Counted from the first letter of the stretch, positions 22,139 through 34,429 are shown. The stretch is DNA of 64,000 nucleotides from Phlegmacium glaucopus (GCA_015039465.1 MU130379.1:124001-188000), one strand, 5' to 3'. Numbers and translations: made by a program. Notes: a model not told the origin generated them from the letters alone.

Positions 22139-22981
22139 CTTAATTGAAGCATGCGCAAATATACTATTGAACTCAGCGGCTTAGATTTCTACACATACTT
22201 CAACATATCTTCAGCTTTCTCTATCAATACTGGACTTAACTTTCCATATATATAATTATTTCATCATCCCCTTCGAAACAGGAGGTCATGCAACTGACCT
22301 CCTTACTCATCACTTTTATTTTTATTCTATCCCCTATTTCTTTGTTACCAAACTACTGGGCTCATGTGACTTCGCATTAGCTCAATTTTTACATTACTGT
22401 TTTGCATACCTGCACCTGGCTTAGCTTGTTACTCTTGTATTAAGTACCTGTAGCAAGTAGGAGGAAAGGGGAACAAGAGACGGCCAGAGTTTTGATCCCA
22501 TAAACATTGCAGCAACGTTCTAAGTCAATAGTCTCATTCTTTAAACTACTTCACACACTGTGTTCTCGTTTGCGAACTTCGCTATCTTTGCGACCTATTC
22601 TTCTTGCATATTTCAATACCACAAACTTCTCTTCAAATTCTATCGAGGAAAACTACATTAACCCCTCTGAACTACGTTACTACTTGCAGTCTGATCCCAC
22701 CGCAGGTACATCATCGCTTGTGTCCTGGATCCCAAGGGCTGTTGTAAATGTTGTTGTCTGATCAGGATTAAGGGCCTCTCCAAACACTCAGGTCTTGCCT
22801 GGATTTCCTCACATGAGACATCAACTTCAAATTAAAATCTGAATGCTTTGGGTCACATGATCAGGCCTAGAATTCTGACCTGTCTTAGTGCAATTGGGCC
22901 CAAGTTCTGGCAAACAACACTTACCTGTTAGGGCACATAGGCTAAGTGTAGAACACTCTGCCAACTTAGAGAGATTTAAAG

Positions 22982-24696
22982 TCAATACAGACTGAAAAAA
23001 AAACTAAAAGGTAAAAAATACATAGATGGTCCAAAAAGAATATTCTGTGTGGCTTGAATCTTCAAAAGTGAGTTGTGAGCATAAAATGAGTATAAGGTTG
23101 ACAAACATGAACCTTTAGATGTAGCAAGATCTGACTTTGAAAGGTGCCTTAAGAAGTACCACATTAAACTTGCATGTGCATTACCAGCATTGATATAGAA
23201 TTGTCCCGATCCATGATTTATCCAAAAGGAAATCACCTAATGAAGCATGCAAGATGTGAATCATGGACGATGATACATTCATCATGTCTCCCAATGAAGC
23301 ATGCAAACTGAGAATCATAGGCATCATCCTATTGTTGCTGGGGGGTGGGATTTTCATGATGGAGTGCAAGTCACTTAGTATAATATGGACATCTCCATGA
23401 CGGAGGCCGAAAATGTTTTCGATCAGTTGGGGAGTTATCAATGTCTGGTTCTGCGTCAGCACAAGCAAACTTAAGATCTCCAATGCCCTCTCGATGTTTT
23501 GAACTGCCGAGAAGATATGAATGTAGAGGGCATCCAGTTCGGCAAATGGGGTATCAACCCCAGGGTTGGAAAGGCCGAAGACGATATTTAGTCTATTGGT
23601 AGGCCAGTGATGAGGAGAGTCGAGATATTTCATGACCGTTGAAGCGTAAATGAACTGCCGAGATGCTTTTTGGACAAGGCGAGAATCTGACGGCCATCTG
23701 GGAGGAAGGAGGTCGCGTAAAGGATGATTTTCCTTAATTTCGTCAAATTTTGATTGGAAAAACCACCTGATATCATCATCGGGACAATAAGAATCATCCA
23801 ACGCCAGATAGCTTGTCTTTGAACCTAAGGGTTCCCCATAAAAAACCTCTTGGATTAACTGTTCAGGACGACTGGCAATCAGAAAAAACATTGGCAGAGG
23901 GATCTGTTGCCAGTGAATAGCTGTAGCGAGGACTGATAGGATGTATCGTTGGATTTTTGGTGTGCCGCATTCATCGAGACCGTCGATGATGATGAGTTTT
24001 GGACCTGAACGTAGGGATGTTGCATCTTTCTCATCCAACAAGGCGCAGTGTAAAGGTTCAACCACCAAACTGCGAATATGCGCCTCTAGTGAACGGAAAA
24101 GGACCGACGGGTCTCGCTCTATGGTGTCTTCTACGTATTTTCGAAGAGCGGGCATAGACATACAGAGTTGATATACCAGGGTAGGGATGAGACGGGATTC
24201 GTCACTGCGACCCACAGCTGTGCGAGAAAAGAAGAAACTGGCGGCCAGAAGGTTCGCTTCCCAGCATTTTTCGGTGATAGATTGTGCGATGGCAGATTTA
24301 TTTACCTGCGCCGGCAGGACCATAGAGCCACCTGAAGAAGAATAACTTTTGTAGATCGTTTATCCAGGTCATGATGTGATGGAGAACGGTGACACGAGTG
24401 GAAGGATGACATTTCGGAGGATCATATCTTTCAGCTGAATTATGGAAAGCGCCAGGAGCAATAGAATCGGCGAGTACTAAGTCCAGGCCTAGTAAATGTC
24501 ATGGATTGTAGAAAGTTCGTGAATACCTTGAGTACTCAATGTCATGGTACCCACCTTTTCGCCCCTCGCCAGTGAAGTACGAATGAGTGTGAAGATCTCC
24601 TTGTACTGCATTGAAACTACACCCTGTGACTATGATGGTGTTGGATGGTGCAGGATGGTGTCGACATGAACCAGCGAGCTCAGCGTAAACTTGCAA
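22982..24696 (-). pseudogene. NACHT NTPase (fungal NLR-like) pseudogene
   Basis: Exon 1 runs from about 24696 to 24555 (motif SFNAVQGDLHTHSY, typical of agaricomycete NACHT proteins), intron 24489-24554 (66 bp, GTGGGT...ACTAG), then exon 2 from 24488 with APGAFHNSAERYDPPKCHPS, the P-loop GPAGAGK, Walker B KLIIIDGLDEC and the FFLIASRPE block. The P-loop codons are followed by a duplicated TAAA (24297-24304), which shifts the frame by +1, so the 380-residue frame from 24323 starts inside a garbled P-loop. A second frameshift (one extra base near 23222) separates DFLLDKS from GQFYINAGNAHASL. An 18-codon in-frame duplication of LHASLGD lies at 23240-23310. No WD40 repeats follow. It would have been a signalling STAND NTPase; now non-functional. 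Confidence 0.85.
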
Positions 24697-25239
24697 ATGG
24701 AAGGTTCTTGTAAAACTGTCTGGAGAAGAAATAGGGCGATCCGGTGATGTTTGATGAGGTTTGCGTGTCGAATAACAGTTGCGGGCCTGGCGATTGAATA
24801 CATAGTAAACATAACATATAAAAATAGACCGTCAACTTGAAAGTTCGGAACCGGACCATAAGTCCGGTTCGGGGTCGGATAAGGCACTTGAAAACCCTAA
24901 CACCCTAGCAACAACCACCACACCCACCTACACCCACCCAATTTCCATTCGAAATCATGCTGTTACTCTATGAGTAAGTAACAATAATATAAGTAGGTCA
25001 GTTTTTCTTTCATAGAGTGAAGTTGTGTATTGACGATTGTTTAGGGTTAGGGTTAATTTAACTCAATTACAACTGACAACCTCTGACAACGCTATCATAG
25101 GCATGATGTGACTCCCCTTGACAAGCCCTCGCAACGCACTTTCCTGGGTCGTTGTTTGATTTTTTTATAATCCTGCCACTCCACCTCCAAACTACTCAGA
25201 AAATACTTGGTCACAGCGCGACCCCCCGTAAGCTTCACA

Positions 25240-26199
25240 ATGCCAATGGCAAGCTTTCGAGTTGTAGATTCTCCAGAAGAGGCTTCACTACATCCGCGTG
25301 CTATCTGGAATCACTGTTCAACTTTTTTTTTGTGGGATCATCGCTCATACTACGGTGCGTAGTGTCGATGATATGTTGCGTATGTTAATTAGTACTTTGA
25401 TACTAGGCATGCTGGAGTTCATTGGAGCTTTAATAATGATATTGGGAATGCCAGAATTGAATACAAGATACTCATTTGAAAGAAGTAAGCTTTTCGCCCC
25501 CCCTATTATCTGTCTGCAAGTCGATCGAAAATCATGCTTTCTGTTCAGAGTCGGTAAGTTTGATAAGGATGGGTACGGGTGCATTGCTGTTACTCGGAGT
25601 TTGTCCCATGTAGGTGCTCTCGCTTGATTTTGAAAACGAGTCCCTATGAACTTCTCCTCTGTGTTCATTTCATCAGTCATTGGTATAGCAATCAACGACA
25701 ATCGACCCATTTCCTGACAAAGGCCCGAACACATCTGGCCATACTCATATTTTTGATAACTGCGACTTTTGGTATGTCTCCTACTTTCCTCTTTTCTTTT
25801 TTTTCTCGCTCTGATATCCTGGATTATTGACAGTTTCCCAAGTTGTTTCTCATTTTCTTCATGAATGCTTTTTCAACTGCCAGGTCATGGATGCCATGTC
25901 TACTTGTCTCTGGCTGTCAATTTTAATCCGCAAGTATCGTTTCACTCTACATACTGTCAACCCTTAACTTGCCCTTACCTCTTTCCCGATACTCCCCTCT
26001 TTTCTAACAGTGCTCATTGCAACAACCGTTGTGTGGACGATTACCCGCAACCCACGCAAAGATTTCACCCTCGCTGAACTTCCATCACCTACAGACTCCG
26101 AAAATTATTATAGACCTGCGTGGTCAAGCGCAAATGTAGCGGACGGGATTGAAGACGATTCGCTGGAACCTGAAGGCCAGGTTCAGCTGACCTGAATAT
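25240..26199 (+). CDS. Multi-exon putative membrane protein (exons partly resolved)
   Basis: The start at 25240 gives MPMASFRVVDSPEE and runs to a donor after 25354; a following exon encodes the helix MLEFIGALIMILGM. Later segments include LAILIFLITATFG before a GTATGT donor (25773), a pyrimidine-rich intron ending near 25830, and a last exon from about 26008 (ATTVVWTITRNPRKD...EGQVQLT, stop 26197-26199). Predicted helices, small exons and hydrophilic tail suggest a fungal multi-span membrane protein of unknown function. Phases do not all connect, so either some introns are misplaced or the gene is damaged. The overlapping minus-strand frame 25345-25734 is taken as a shadow. Confidence 0.4.
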
Positions 26200-26659
26200 C
26201 ATAAGGAGAGTTGATGGGATATAGGATTTTGGCCTGAGTCGACTATACACCGTCAAAACCATACACCGTCAAACCAGGGATCACCTTCTCTGCTAAAATA
26301 TGTGACTGACCGAGGTGTACTAGTACTCAGAGTAAGATAGGATGGCGTATTGTATAATCAAAATACTGAGGGTGATATTTACTGCGCACCGTGAGCTTTT
26401 CCGATAATCGTGAGATGATGGTAGATGCCAGGGACTCTAACTAAAAGTAGTTTATGGCAACGCCTCTTCCAACCAGTGACAAGGCTGGTCCTCCCGTCCC
26501 ACATCTCTAGGCTGCGCCAAAATCTTTCTCCTCCGTTGACGGAGACTTATCCAGTCTTTCCTACATCCCTCAAGTTTCATTCATGTCATCAACCATTGAG
26601 ACGAGTCAGACGACCGGCAGGCCCGGTTTACGACGTGTAATAGATAAGACAGTTAATAT

Positions 26660-27550
26660 TCTCGGCAAAGAATGGCTATACATCGGTGGGTTCTTGTTGT
26701 AAAACCTCTCTCTTCAAAGGTCATTTATATCAGGGTCTTTAATTCTATAGGTATCGGCATCTTTCTAGCACTCCTTAATCTCATACTGGGAATCCTCACT
26801 CTGTCATATCTTCATCCAAAGAAAGAACGTGGGTCAAGTCGAGCTTTTTTAGTTCTCGTCTGACTTGGGATTGATTCTGTACCCCTGCAGCTCTTGTCTT
26901 TGGAATAGTGTGCCTCAATGTGTTACTTGCGCTCTCTCACTTCTCTTCTCTCTGCTACCTGTGCGTACTTGACATGTTATACTGTTCTCGCTAGCTCATG
27001 TGGTCATCTCAATCATCCTTAGTCTTCAGAGAGCCAAAGAGGAAATGACTGACCGTCATCCTTCCTATACCGATACTGGGTATGCCATAGGGGTGGTGGT
27101 GTTGTTCGTTAGTAAGTTGGATCAAAACATATTTATCGAGTTTCTGGTTACTAAACCATTGTTTCACCCAAAAAAAGTCTCTGGCATTGTACTATCAATT
27201 GAACTTCCTAGTCGATGCTTTTCTGGACCAAACGCACACTTCAAAGCCATCGGACAGGCTTGTTGTAGCGCCCTTACAGCAATGGCAGTTGGCGCATGGC
27301 TAGGTGTCTTGACGAGTAAGTCGTTCCTGGACCCACGAAATACCAAAATAAATTTATTCACAATCCCTCCCCTTCATCTGCAGTGATCATAGGAACCATC
27401 ATTATCTTCCTCACAGCCCGCAAAGTCATCGAGCTTGCTAAACAACCCCCACCCGTGTTTCCCTCCGGTACTGAAGCCCCAGTGATGAGATGGTTGGACA
27501 GGAACGATCCTTTCCTTACCAGCCAAGAGCGTCGTTACGCAAATGTTTAA
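26660..27550 (+). CDS. Multi-span membrane protein, parental copy of the duplicated remnants
   Basis: Hydrophobic exons follow one another with short GT-AG introns: IGIFLALLNLILGILTLS (about 26750-26810), VFGIVCLNVLLALS (26893-26940), AIGVVVLFV ending at a GTAAGT donor near 27110, a block with NAHFKAIGQACCSALTAMAV (about 27180-27313, donor GTAAGT), and a last exon from about 27385 (GTIIIFLTARKVIELAK) ending RRYANV at 27550. The layout, four or more helices and a hydrophilic C-tail, resembles MARVEL-like fungal membrane proteins, but the family is not certain. Its 3' half is repeated as fragments at least eight times between 30 and 43 kb, so this is the source gene or the best-preserved copy. 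The 5' end is unresolved. Confidence 0.5.
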
Positions 27551-28189
27551 AAGAGAAGCGTTTTGTATGATATGTTAATGATTCTTGTCGTATTTTCGGA
27601 ACACGAACTTATATATTTGTGTCTTACCTTTGATTGCTGATGAGGTTTGTTTTATGATGATATGAGTCCAAGCGTCCTTGGCGAACCAGGTATCAATGTG
27701 ATTGGGTATTTATTCTAGTATTGTATGCTGAAAGAATCTTGGACTGGAAGACCATGACCAAAAATTCTAATACCAACATTAAAGGAAAGAACATTCCGAT
27801 GAAAAGGCCTGACGGTCTACAAATTTTATTAGGATGGAAGGCAAGTATAGCTATTGTACAAGGATTTTGCATCGAAACTTGCTAATTCACACTGATTTTG
27901 ATTTTTCGAGGATAATACACTCACTGATTAAGCACCTTGCTCTTCTCACGCTTGCATGTTCAATTTTTTCAACCCAGATCTAGTCTCCCGTAGCCAGCCT
28001 GACGAAATGGGCTCTTTTTAGAGCTTTGGATTTCTCATGCCGACCCATATGGCTACGAGAGCATGTATCGCTACCGCAGCACTCACATTTTCATTATACG
28101 TACTCTGGGCAGTCCATTCTCCATCTGAAAAACGGCGGCGCCTTCGACGCATAGTTGGGTTCCATTCTGCATTCTGGTCTGGTTCCATG

Positions 28190-29518
28190 GCTAACTCTAT
28201 ACTCGTGTTCCCGATCACACGCAGCTCCCCAGCAACCTTGACACCTGGAGACAACCTGGAAAATGTCCAGAGGCAGAAGAGAAGGTTTGGATGGATTTAG
28301 ACCAAGTATTCCGCGATGCCGGATTCACCCTGTGGCCACATGCTTTCTTTAGTATTCTTAAAGCCCCTGGTTCGGAATTTCCACTGTCAAGTGGTTTTGG
28401 GTATGCAGTATCAAGCCGCCAGATGGAGGCTCCAAATAGCATAGGAACTGTGGGGAGGCTTCGGTCGTTTGAATACAATGTTCGTGGTACCACTATCAAT
28501 TCCCCAATTCACCGACACTAACTTCACAAGTAGAATCCCCTCTCGCGAGCTGCCCGTACACGAGATGGTCACGACGTCATCATACGCGTCATCGTTCTTG
28601 GCAATGAAGGACACGAACACCTCAAAATCCTTAGGAGAATCGCAGCGAGAGAGAAGAGCCTGTTAAACAATAACCACGCTCTTCCCATGTTTGCAGAGTT
28701 TGTGTTCGAAGATATCATTTTCGGTGTTTTTCCCAAGGTAGGCAGCGGGATGACTCTAGCCTATGGGTGGTGGCCAAAAAACTCTGTGGGGAACATTGTT
28801 GAAATGCTTATGCAAATGTTGGAGGTAAGCTTCTCATTCACGTCTGCCGCCTTGAATATAATTGCTCAACAACCATCTGATAGGCCCTCGACTTCATTCA
28901 CGGGATGAACATTGCCCATCGCGTGAGTACTCCAATTGTTTGACAATTATAGCATATCCAATATTCTCACCTCTCCTCCCTCGTATTCTCCAGGATGCGT
29001 TTCGTGACAATTTCCTCATTCAATGGCATCCGGAGTCGCTGCTGGACATGAAGATCTCACCATCCTGCTCACGGGTCTATCTTATTGACTTTGAAGTTGC
29101 CATTGAATTCCCACCAGAGTGCATCGCCGATGAATGCGTTGTAACGGGTTACCCTATCGGTGGCTCGTTTTCGCAGCCTGAAATGTATTCTCGCCCTCAT
29201 GCACCTGAGTTCGCTTCGGGAAAGGCCTATAGCCCCTTCAAGCTGGATGTCTGGCAGTTGGGCAACAGTTTCTCCGATTTTAAGGTAGGCCGACGACTTT
29301 TATTTATTCATTTTCTTTACGTCACCACGCTGCTCAACATGTTTCCCATTTCTCAGAGCACGGTGCCTGCAATCGACGAGGTCTTGGTAGCCATGACAGA
29401 TGCTGACCCTGGGCGCCGGTTTGGATCAAAGGAAGCTCTTGATAAACTCCGGGCAGTGGTTCATTCTATGACGCCAGAATCACTGCTCATTAAGCCGGTG
29501 GTGCTTGGCGAGGATTGA
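28190..29518 (+). CDS. Protein-kinase-like protein (agaricomycete family), 5' end unresolved
   Basis: Coding is clear from about 28200 (CPEAEEKVWMDLDQVF, then GFTLWPHAFFSILKAP) through intron 28480-28533 (branch CTAAC, acceptor AAGTAG), RTRDGHDVIIRVIVLGNEGH, intron 28825-28883, FIHGMNIAHR, intron 28923-28993, DAFRDNFL, YLIDFEVA, APEFASGKAYSPFKLDVWQ, intron 29285-29356 and a final exon to 29518. The HRD...N catalytic-loop pattern (HRDAFRDN) and APE motif are present; the metal-binding DFG is DFE. An in-frame TAA lies upstream near 28189, so the true start must be in an unseen exon or is lost. It is probably a soluble kinase or pseudokinase; the role is unknown. Confidence 0.7.
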
Positions 29519-29738
29519 CTTTCTTACGTGTAGGTCAACAAATCCATTTTATCTGATCATTGTTCTCACTGCACGTTCTTAGTACATGTCTGGCCTCACA
29601 AAACTAACTCCGGGGTATGCAAGGCTTTTTTCGGAGCGCAGGAAGGTTCTGGTTCAGAGTAGATATGGTAGCAGAGTTTACCATTAGGTGAGGAATTCGG
29701 TGTGTGTTGGAGGCTTCGTCACAGACAAGTTTCCCAAA

Positions 29739-29880
29739 GCAGTATTGATAGGTCCGAGTTGAAACAGTGTTATAATGGTGGCATTTCCTTTCACGCAGGA
29801 GGCTACCATAGATGAAAAGCGTTATGAACTCGCAATGTCCTGCATTTATATGGTGGAAAGTTACCAGTTAATACCAGGAG
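29739..29880 (-). pseudogene. Tandem secreted-protein family, fragment (copy 0)
   Basis: Only the start of exon 2 (encoding ASCVKGN), intron 1 and the last few bases of exon 1 remain. A deletion joins GGAGGG to GATAACGCTGAGG, removing the signal-peptide start codon that all intact copies have. The promoter-like flank continues to about 29990, as in the other copies. Confidence 0.65.
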
Positions 29881-30124
29881 GGATAACGCTGAGGCTACAG
29901 GGAACATAGCGTTATATGATGCTAGACTCTATAAATCATTGGTCTCCCAATGACCTCCTTTCCTTGCATTCCAAACGCGGTGTGCGCTTCGGATCCACAA
30001 AGTCTGTCAACTGATTCTGATTTCCAGTGGGAAAGGAGTCGGAAAACCCACCTGTTGGTAGTCTCTTTCCCACTCAGACTGGCATCCGTTGCGGTGTGAA
30101 TTTTACCCTGCGGTACCGACGAAA

Positions 30125-30420
30125 TCTGTGTGTACCCGACACGTTATATACTGTCTTTGCTACCTCATGCGGTCTCTCCCTCACCAAAATAGATTTATTC
30201 ACATCATCCCAGCAGTGATCATAGGAACCATCATTATCTTAAGTTAAGATAAGTTATCGCCCCACCTGTGTTTCCCGCCGGTACCGAACCCCCAGATGAG
30301 ATGGATGGATAGGAGCGACCCCTTCCTTACCGACCAAGAGCTCCAAGAGCGTGATATGTTATTCATTCTTGTTGTATTTTTGGAACACAGACTTACCATA
30401 TTTGTCTTACCTTTGATCGC
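30125..30420 (+). pseudogene. Membrane-protein gene remnant R1
   Basis: Matches the last exon and 3' flank of the gene at 26.7-27.55 kb (AATAGATTTATTCACATC, GTGATCATAGGAACCATC, GATGAGATGGATGGATAGGA). It is truncated: the sequence after ATCATTATCTTA differs and the C-terminal codons are degraded. Confidence 0.6.
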
Positions 30421-30581
30421 TGATGAGGTCTTCTGTTGAGGATGATGTTAACTTGTGTATGCTGAAGGAATCTTGGACTGCCATATTGTGACTTTATCCC
30501 TTTATTTTGCCACAAGATCATCCACTAATGGCGAGATACAACTTAACTACTAGGAATATGGTACTACATCACGCCTTATGA

Positions 30582-31338
30582 CTAAAATTCTAATACCAAC
30601 ATTAAAAAAAAGAATGACCCCAAGACAACGCCCGACAGTCTATTACTGAAGATGGGACTACCAAGAATCGTTGCTGCATTCGTAGATGTTGGGATGGCTC
30701 CAGTAACAGTGAGTGTGTAAACCGGTGCCGCTAAGCCTGGGTAGGTCCGAGTCATGGTTGCACTTTGGGTAGTCGTAAGGTTCTCAACCTGTACAGCGCG
30801 AACGATTTCGATACATTCGCTCGTGGCACCCAAAGTACAATTCACTTCAATACTCAGGCTATCCGAAGCCAGCGGCATGGTGACATAAAGCCAGGATGCA
30901 GCCTCGACGAAGGTCACTGTGTATAAGAAGCAGTGTTAAATTGGACCCAATAGATAACATGAGAAAAAGAATCTCAGGACTGACCAGCAGCTGAAACAGT
31001 TGTGGATACATGAGACGCCATCACTGGCGGGGTTCCAAAGTACACTAACTCGTCACCACTGAAGATTTCACCTGCTACGTACGTCGTTCCCCCGTTTGCG
31101 CCCACACCGATTGCAGATATGGCGGTCACTGTGAACTGCAAGTTCATGTCTGGGCCTGGCTGAGAAGTAAAGGGGCTAGGTTCGACTCGAAACAGTGTTA
31201 TAGTGGTAGTACTTCCTTTCACGCAGGAGGCTACTGTAAATGAAAAGCATTATGAACTCGCAATGTCCTGCATTTATATGGTGGAAAGTTACCAGCTAAT
31301 AGCAGGAGGGAGAGGAAAGCACTTTTGAGAGCTGGCAT
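30582..31338 (-). CDS. Secreted, probably GPI-anchored protein, tandem copy 1
   Basis: Three exons: 31338-31293, 31233-30985, 30916-30582; introns of 59 and 68 bp; 209 residues. The signal peptide MPALKSAFLSLLLLAVASC is split by intron 1. The mature part is Thr-rich with the family block SAIGVGANGGTTYV, an NCTLG glycosylation sequon and SECIEI. The C-terminus is LSGVVLGSFFFLMLVLEF, a hydrophobic tail after small residues, as expected for GPI attachment. A TATA-like ATATAA lies about 40 bp upstream of the ATG. I know this general type (short basidiomycete GPI proteins with a GxGxxGxTTYV block) but not a function. The phase of both introns is identical in all copies. Confidence 0.8.
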
Positions 31339-31654
31339 CGGAGCAGGAGGAGACTACAGGAAGCGTAGCGTTATATACCACTTATATACCATATAAATCA
31401 TTGACCTCCTTCATTACATACCCAATACAGTGTGCGCTTCGGATCCGCAATGTCTGTCAACTGATGTGGGAAAGCAGTCGTAAAACTCACCTGTTGGCAT
31501 GTTAGCTATTGACTTGTTTAGCCGCGGATATTCAGGCAATTGCCAGTTTTGGGCACAGACTCACCAAGCGGCCAGGCACCTCCATGGCCAGATAGACTCA
31601 GTTCTGTCTAGCTTTAAACGCCCTAAGCGCCAGATATCAATATGCCAGTGATTA

Positions 31655-31800
31655 TGTGAAGAAATCTGTGCGTACTTGACTGTGACACCTTATACCGTCC
31701 TCGCTAGCCCATGTGGGCTCTTAATCATCCCTACTAGTCTTCAGAGAGCCAAAGAGACCGTTATCCTTCCTATACCGATACTAGGTACGCTATAGGGTGG
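31655..31800 (+). pseudogene. Membrane-protein gene remnant R2 (internal exon)
   Basis: TGTGCGTACTTGAC, CCTCGCTAGC and CTTCAGAGAGCCAAAGAG match 26960-27045 of the parental gene. Coding continuity is lost. From 31800 to 32340 no gene is recognised. Confidence 0.5.
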
Positions 31801-32430
31801 TGTTCCATTTATAGAATTCATTCTTTTACCAAACAGAGCAATAACATGGGAAAAAGATAGTCTGTTTTCACCTGCAGGGGTCGAAAGGGGTCGAACCGTA
31901 GATCGAACATTCGGTCGCAATAGACTCACGTGAGTGGCCAAACTCGACGCGACGCGTCTACTGCATGGCTCATAACTACTTCTTCTTGGACTCGTTCGTC
32001 TGTAATATGCATATAATTCTATGTTATTCGTTTTATCGTTTATCAAACACCCTCCTTCAAGTTCTCCAACCATTTTGGAAGAACCTTCTCTCTAAGTAAT
32101 AGCCCTGCAGGGCAAAAACTCATTCACAACATCCTGGCTCATAATCAATTGATACCCATCGAGCCGTGGTGTAGCTAGTGTATCTGGTGTACTATGGAGA
32201 TGAAATCTCGAAGTTGACATGATTGGCACTCGATGAGGGAGGTAAGTCGAGCCTTAGAGATATCCCTAGCTTTGAAAATCTCCTTAAAAGGAGATTCACG
32301 TGATATGCTTCTTTGAAATGTCGATCTACGGTTCGAGGGGCGCACGTGAAATCAGACTATATTATAAGTGTCGTCCACATGACTATAAAAAAAGACACGT
32401 AATATAGTCTGACTACGGGAGACTAGGAAA

Positions 32431-32776
32431 AAGAGTCGACCAGTGGCTGGAATAGTTGTGGTTAAATGAGTCGTCACTGGCGGAGTTCCAGGCGACATGA
32501 AATCGACACCAGTGAGGATTCTACCTTCCACGTACGTCGTCCCCCCGTTTGCGCCCACACCGATGGCAGATAGGCTAGTCACTATAACCTGGGCACTGCT
32601 GGGTACTAAAGCAGTAATGGTAGGTTCGACTTGAAACAGTGTTATAGTGGAAGCATTTCCTTTCACGCAGGAGGCTGCTGTAGATGAACTCGTAATGTCC
32701 TGCATTTATATGGTGGAAAGTTACCAGTTAGTAGCAGGATGGAGAGGAAAGAACTTTTGAGAGCTAGCCTGAGGGA
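32431..32776 (-). pseudogene. Secreted-protein family, copy 2 (start codon and exon 3 lost)
   Basis: Exon 2 and intron 1 are recognisable (ASCVKGNASTITLFQVEP, LSAIGVGANGGTTYV), but ATGCCAGCT of exon 1 has become AGGCTAGCT, the exon 2 donor GTCAGT is GTCGAC, and exon 3 is replaced by unrelated sequence containing an inverted GACTATATTA/TAATATAGTC pair. Intron 1 also lacks about 14 bp compared with intact copies. Confidence 0.75.
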
Positions 32777-33039
32777 CTCCTTTATTATGTAACACAAGAA
32801 ACATATCGTTTTATGCTGGACTCTCGATTACCATATGAATCATTGATCTCCCAATGACTGCCTTCCTTGCCAGTGCCAGGAAAGCAGTAGCCGCGGATAT
32901 TAAAATTGCAGTTGCCAGTTTTGGGCACAAACTTACCAGGCATGTGCATACTAGCCTGGTTTCCCGATAGACTCAGTTCTGTCTAACTTTGAACGCCCTG
33001 GGCGCCAGATATCAATACGATTATGTGAAGAAATCTGTG

Positions 33040-33470
33040 TATACTTGACGAATTACGCCGTCCTCGATGGGCTCTGGCATCAATTGAACTTCCTATTCGA
33101 TGCTATTCTGGACAAAAAAAAACGCACACTTCAAAGCCATCGGACTTGTTGTAGCGCCCTTACAGCAATGGCAGTTGGCGCATGGCTCACGAAACACCAA
33201 AATAAATTTATTCACACCCCTCACCCGGCAGTGATCCTAGGAATCATCATTATACTCATCACACGCAACTTGAAAGTCACCGAGCTTGCTAAACCCCCAG
33301 ATCATGAGATGGATTGGATATGGGCGATTTTTTCCTTACAATCCAAGAGCGTCGTTACGCAAATGTTTAAAAGAGAAGCATTTTGTATGATATGTTATTG
33401 ATTCTTGTGGTATTTTCGGAACACGGACCTTACATATTTTTGTCCTACCTTTGATCGCTGATGAAATCTG
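33040..33470 (+). pseudogene. Membrane-protein gene remnant R3
   Basis: Covers ACGCACACTTCAAAGCCATC, TTACAGCAATGGCAGTTGGC, the intron acceptor GCAGTGATC and CGTCGTTACGCAAATGTTTA of the parental last exons. Deletions (for example AGGCTTGTTG shortened to TTGTTG) shift the frame. Confidence 0.65.
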
Positions 33471-33677
33471 TTGAGGAATAACTAACATCCAAGGGTTCAG
33501 GTATCGATGTGTTTCTTTGGACTGTCATATTGTGTCTTTATGCCTATCTTGCTACAAGATCATCCCTAGGTACCGGTTTAACTTCCTCTATAGCGTCTCA
33601 GACCTACAAATCATGAAACTATAATGTGGAGATACAACTTAACTACTAGGAATATGGTACTAAATCATGCCTCATGA

Positions 33678-34429
33678 TTAAAATTCTAATACCAACATTA
33701 AAAGAAAGAATAACCCCAAGACAACGCCTGACAGTCTATTACTGAAGATGGGACTACCAAGAATCGTTGCTGCACTGGTAGATGTTGGGATGGGTCCAGT
33801 AACAGTGAGTGTGTAAACCGGTGTCACTAAGCCTGGGTAGGTCCGAGTCACGGTTGCACTTTGGGTAGTCGTAGGGTTCCCAATCTGTACGGCGCGATCG
33901 ATTTCGATACATTCGCTCGTGGCATCATTCGTCCCCAAAGTACAATTCACTTCAATGCTACCCGAAACCAGGGATGCGGTGACATAAAACCAGGATGCAG
34001 CCTCGACGAAGGTCTCTGTATAAGAAGCAGTGTTAAATTGGACCCAATAGATAACATGGGAAAAAGAATCTCAGGACTGACTAGTGAGCACTTCTGTTAT
34101 ATGAGTCGTCACTGGCGAGGTTCCAGGCAGCACTAACTCGACACCAGTAAGGATTTCACCTTCCACGTACGTCGTTCCCCCGTTTGTGCCCACACCGATT
34201 GCAGACATGCCGGTCACTGTGGCCTGTTCCATGTTTGGGTTTGGCGGAGAAGTAATGGGGCTAGGTTCGACTCGAAACAGTGTTATAGTGGTAGTATTTC
34301 CCCCCACTGGCACGCAGGAGGCTACTGTAAATGAAAAGTATTATGAACTCGCAATGTCCTGTATTTATATGGTGGAAATTTACCAGTTAATAGCAAGAGG
34401 GAGAGGAAAGCACTTTTGAGAGCTGGCAT
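33678..34429 (-). CDS. Secreted, probably GPI-anchored protein, tandem copy 3
   Basis: Exons 34429-34384, 34324-34082 and 34015-33678; introns 59 and 66 bp; 208 residues. The signal peptide is MPALKSAFLSLLLLTVASC. Exon 2 encodes PVGGNTTTITLFRVEP and SAIGVGTNGGTTYV; exon 3 has NCTLGTNDATSECIEID and the hydrophobic tail LSGVVLGLFFLLMLVLEF. It is closest to copy 1 in exon 3. All splice sites and the stop are intact, so it is probably expressed or recently active. Confidence 0.8.

Noticed and set aside
25345..25734. 129-residue minus-strand frame opposite the first membrane gene
   Set aside because: It runs antisense to plausible exons with membrane helices and GT-AG introns; no recognisable motif.
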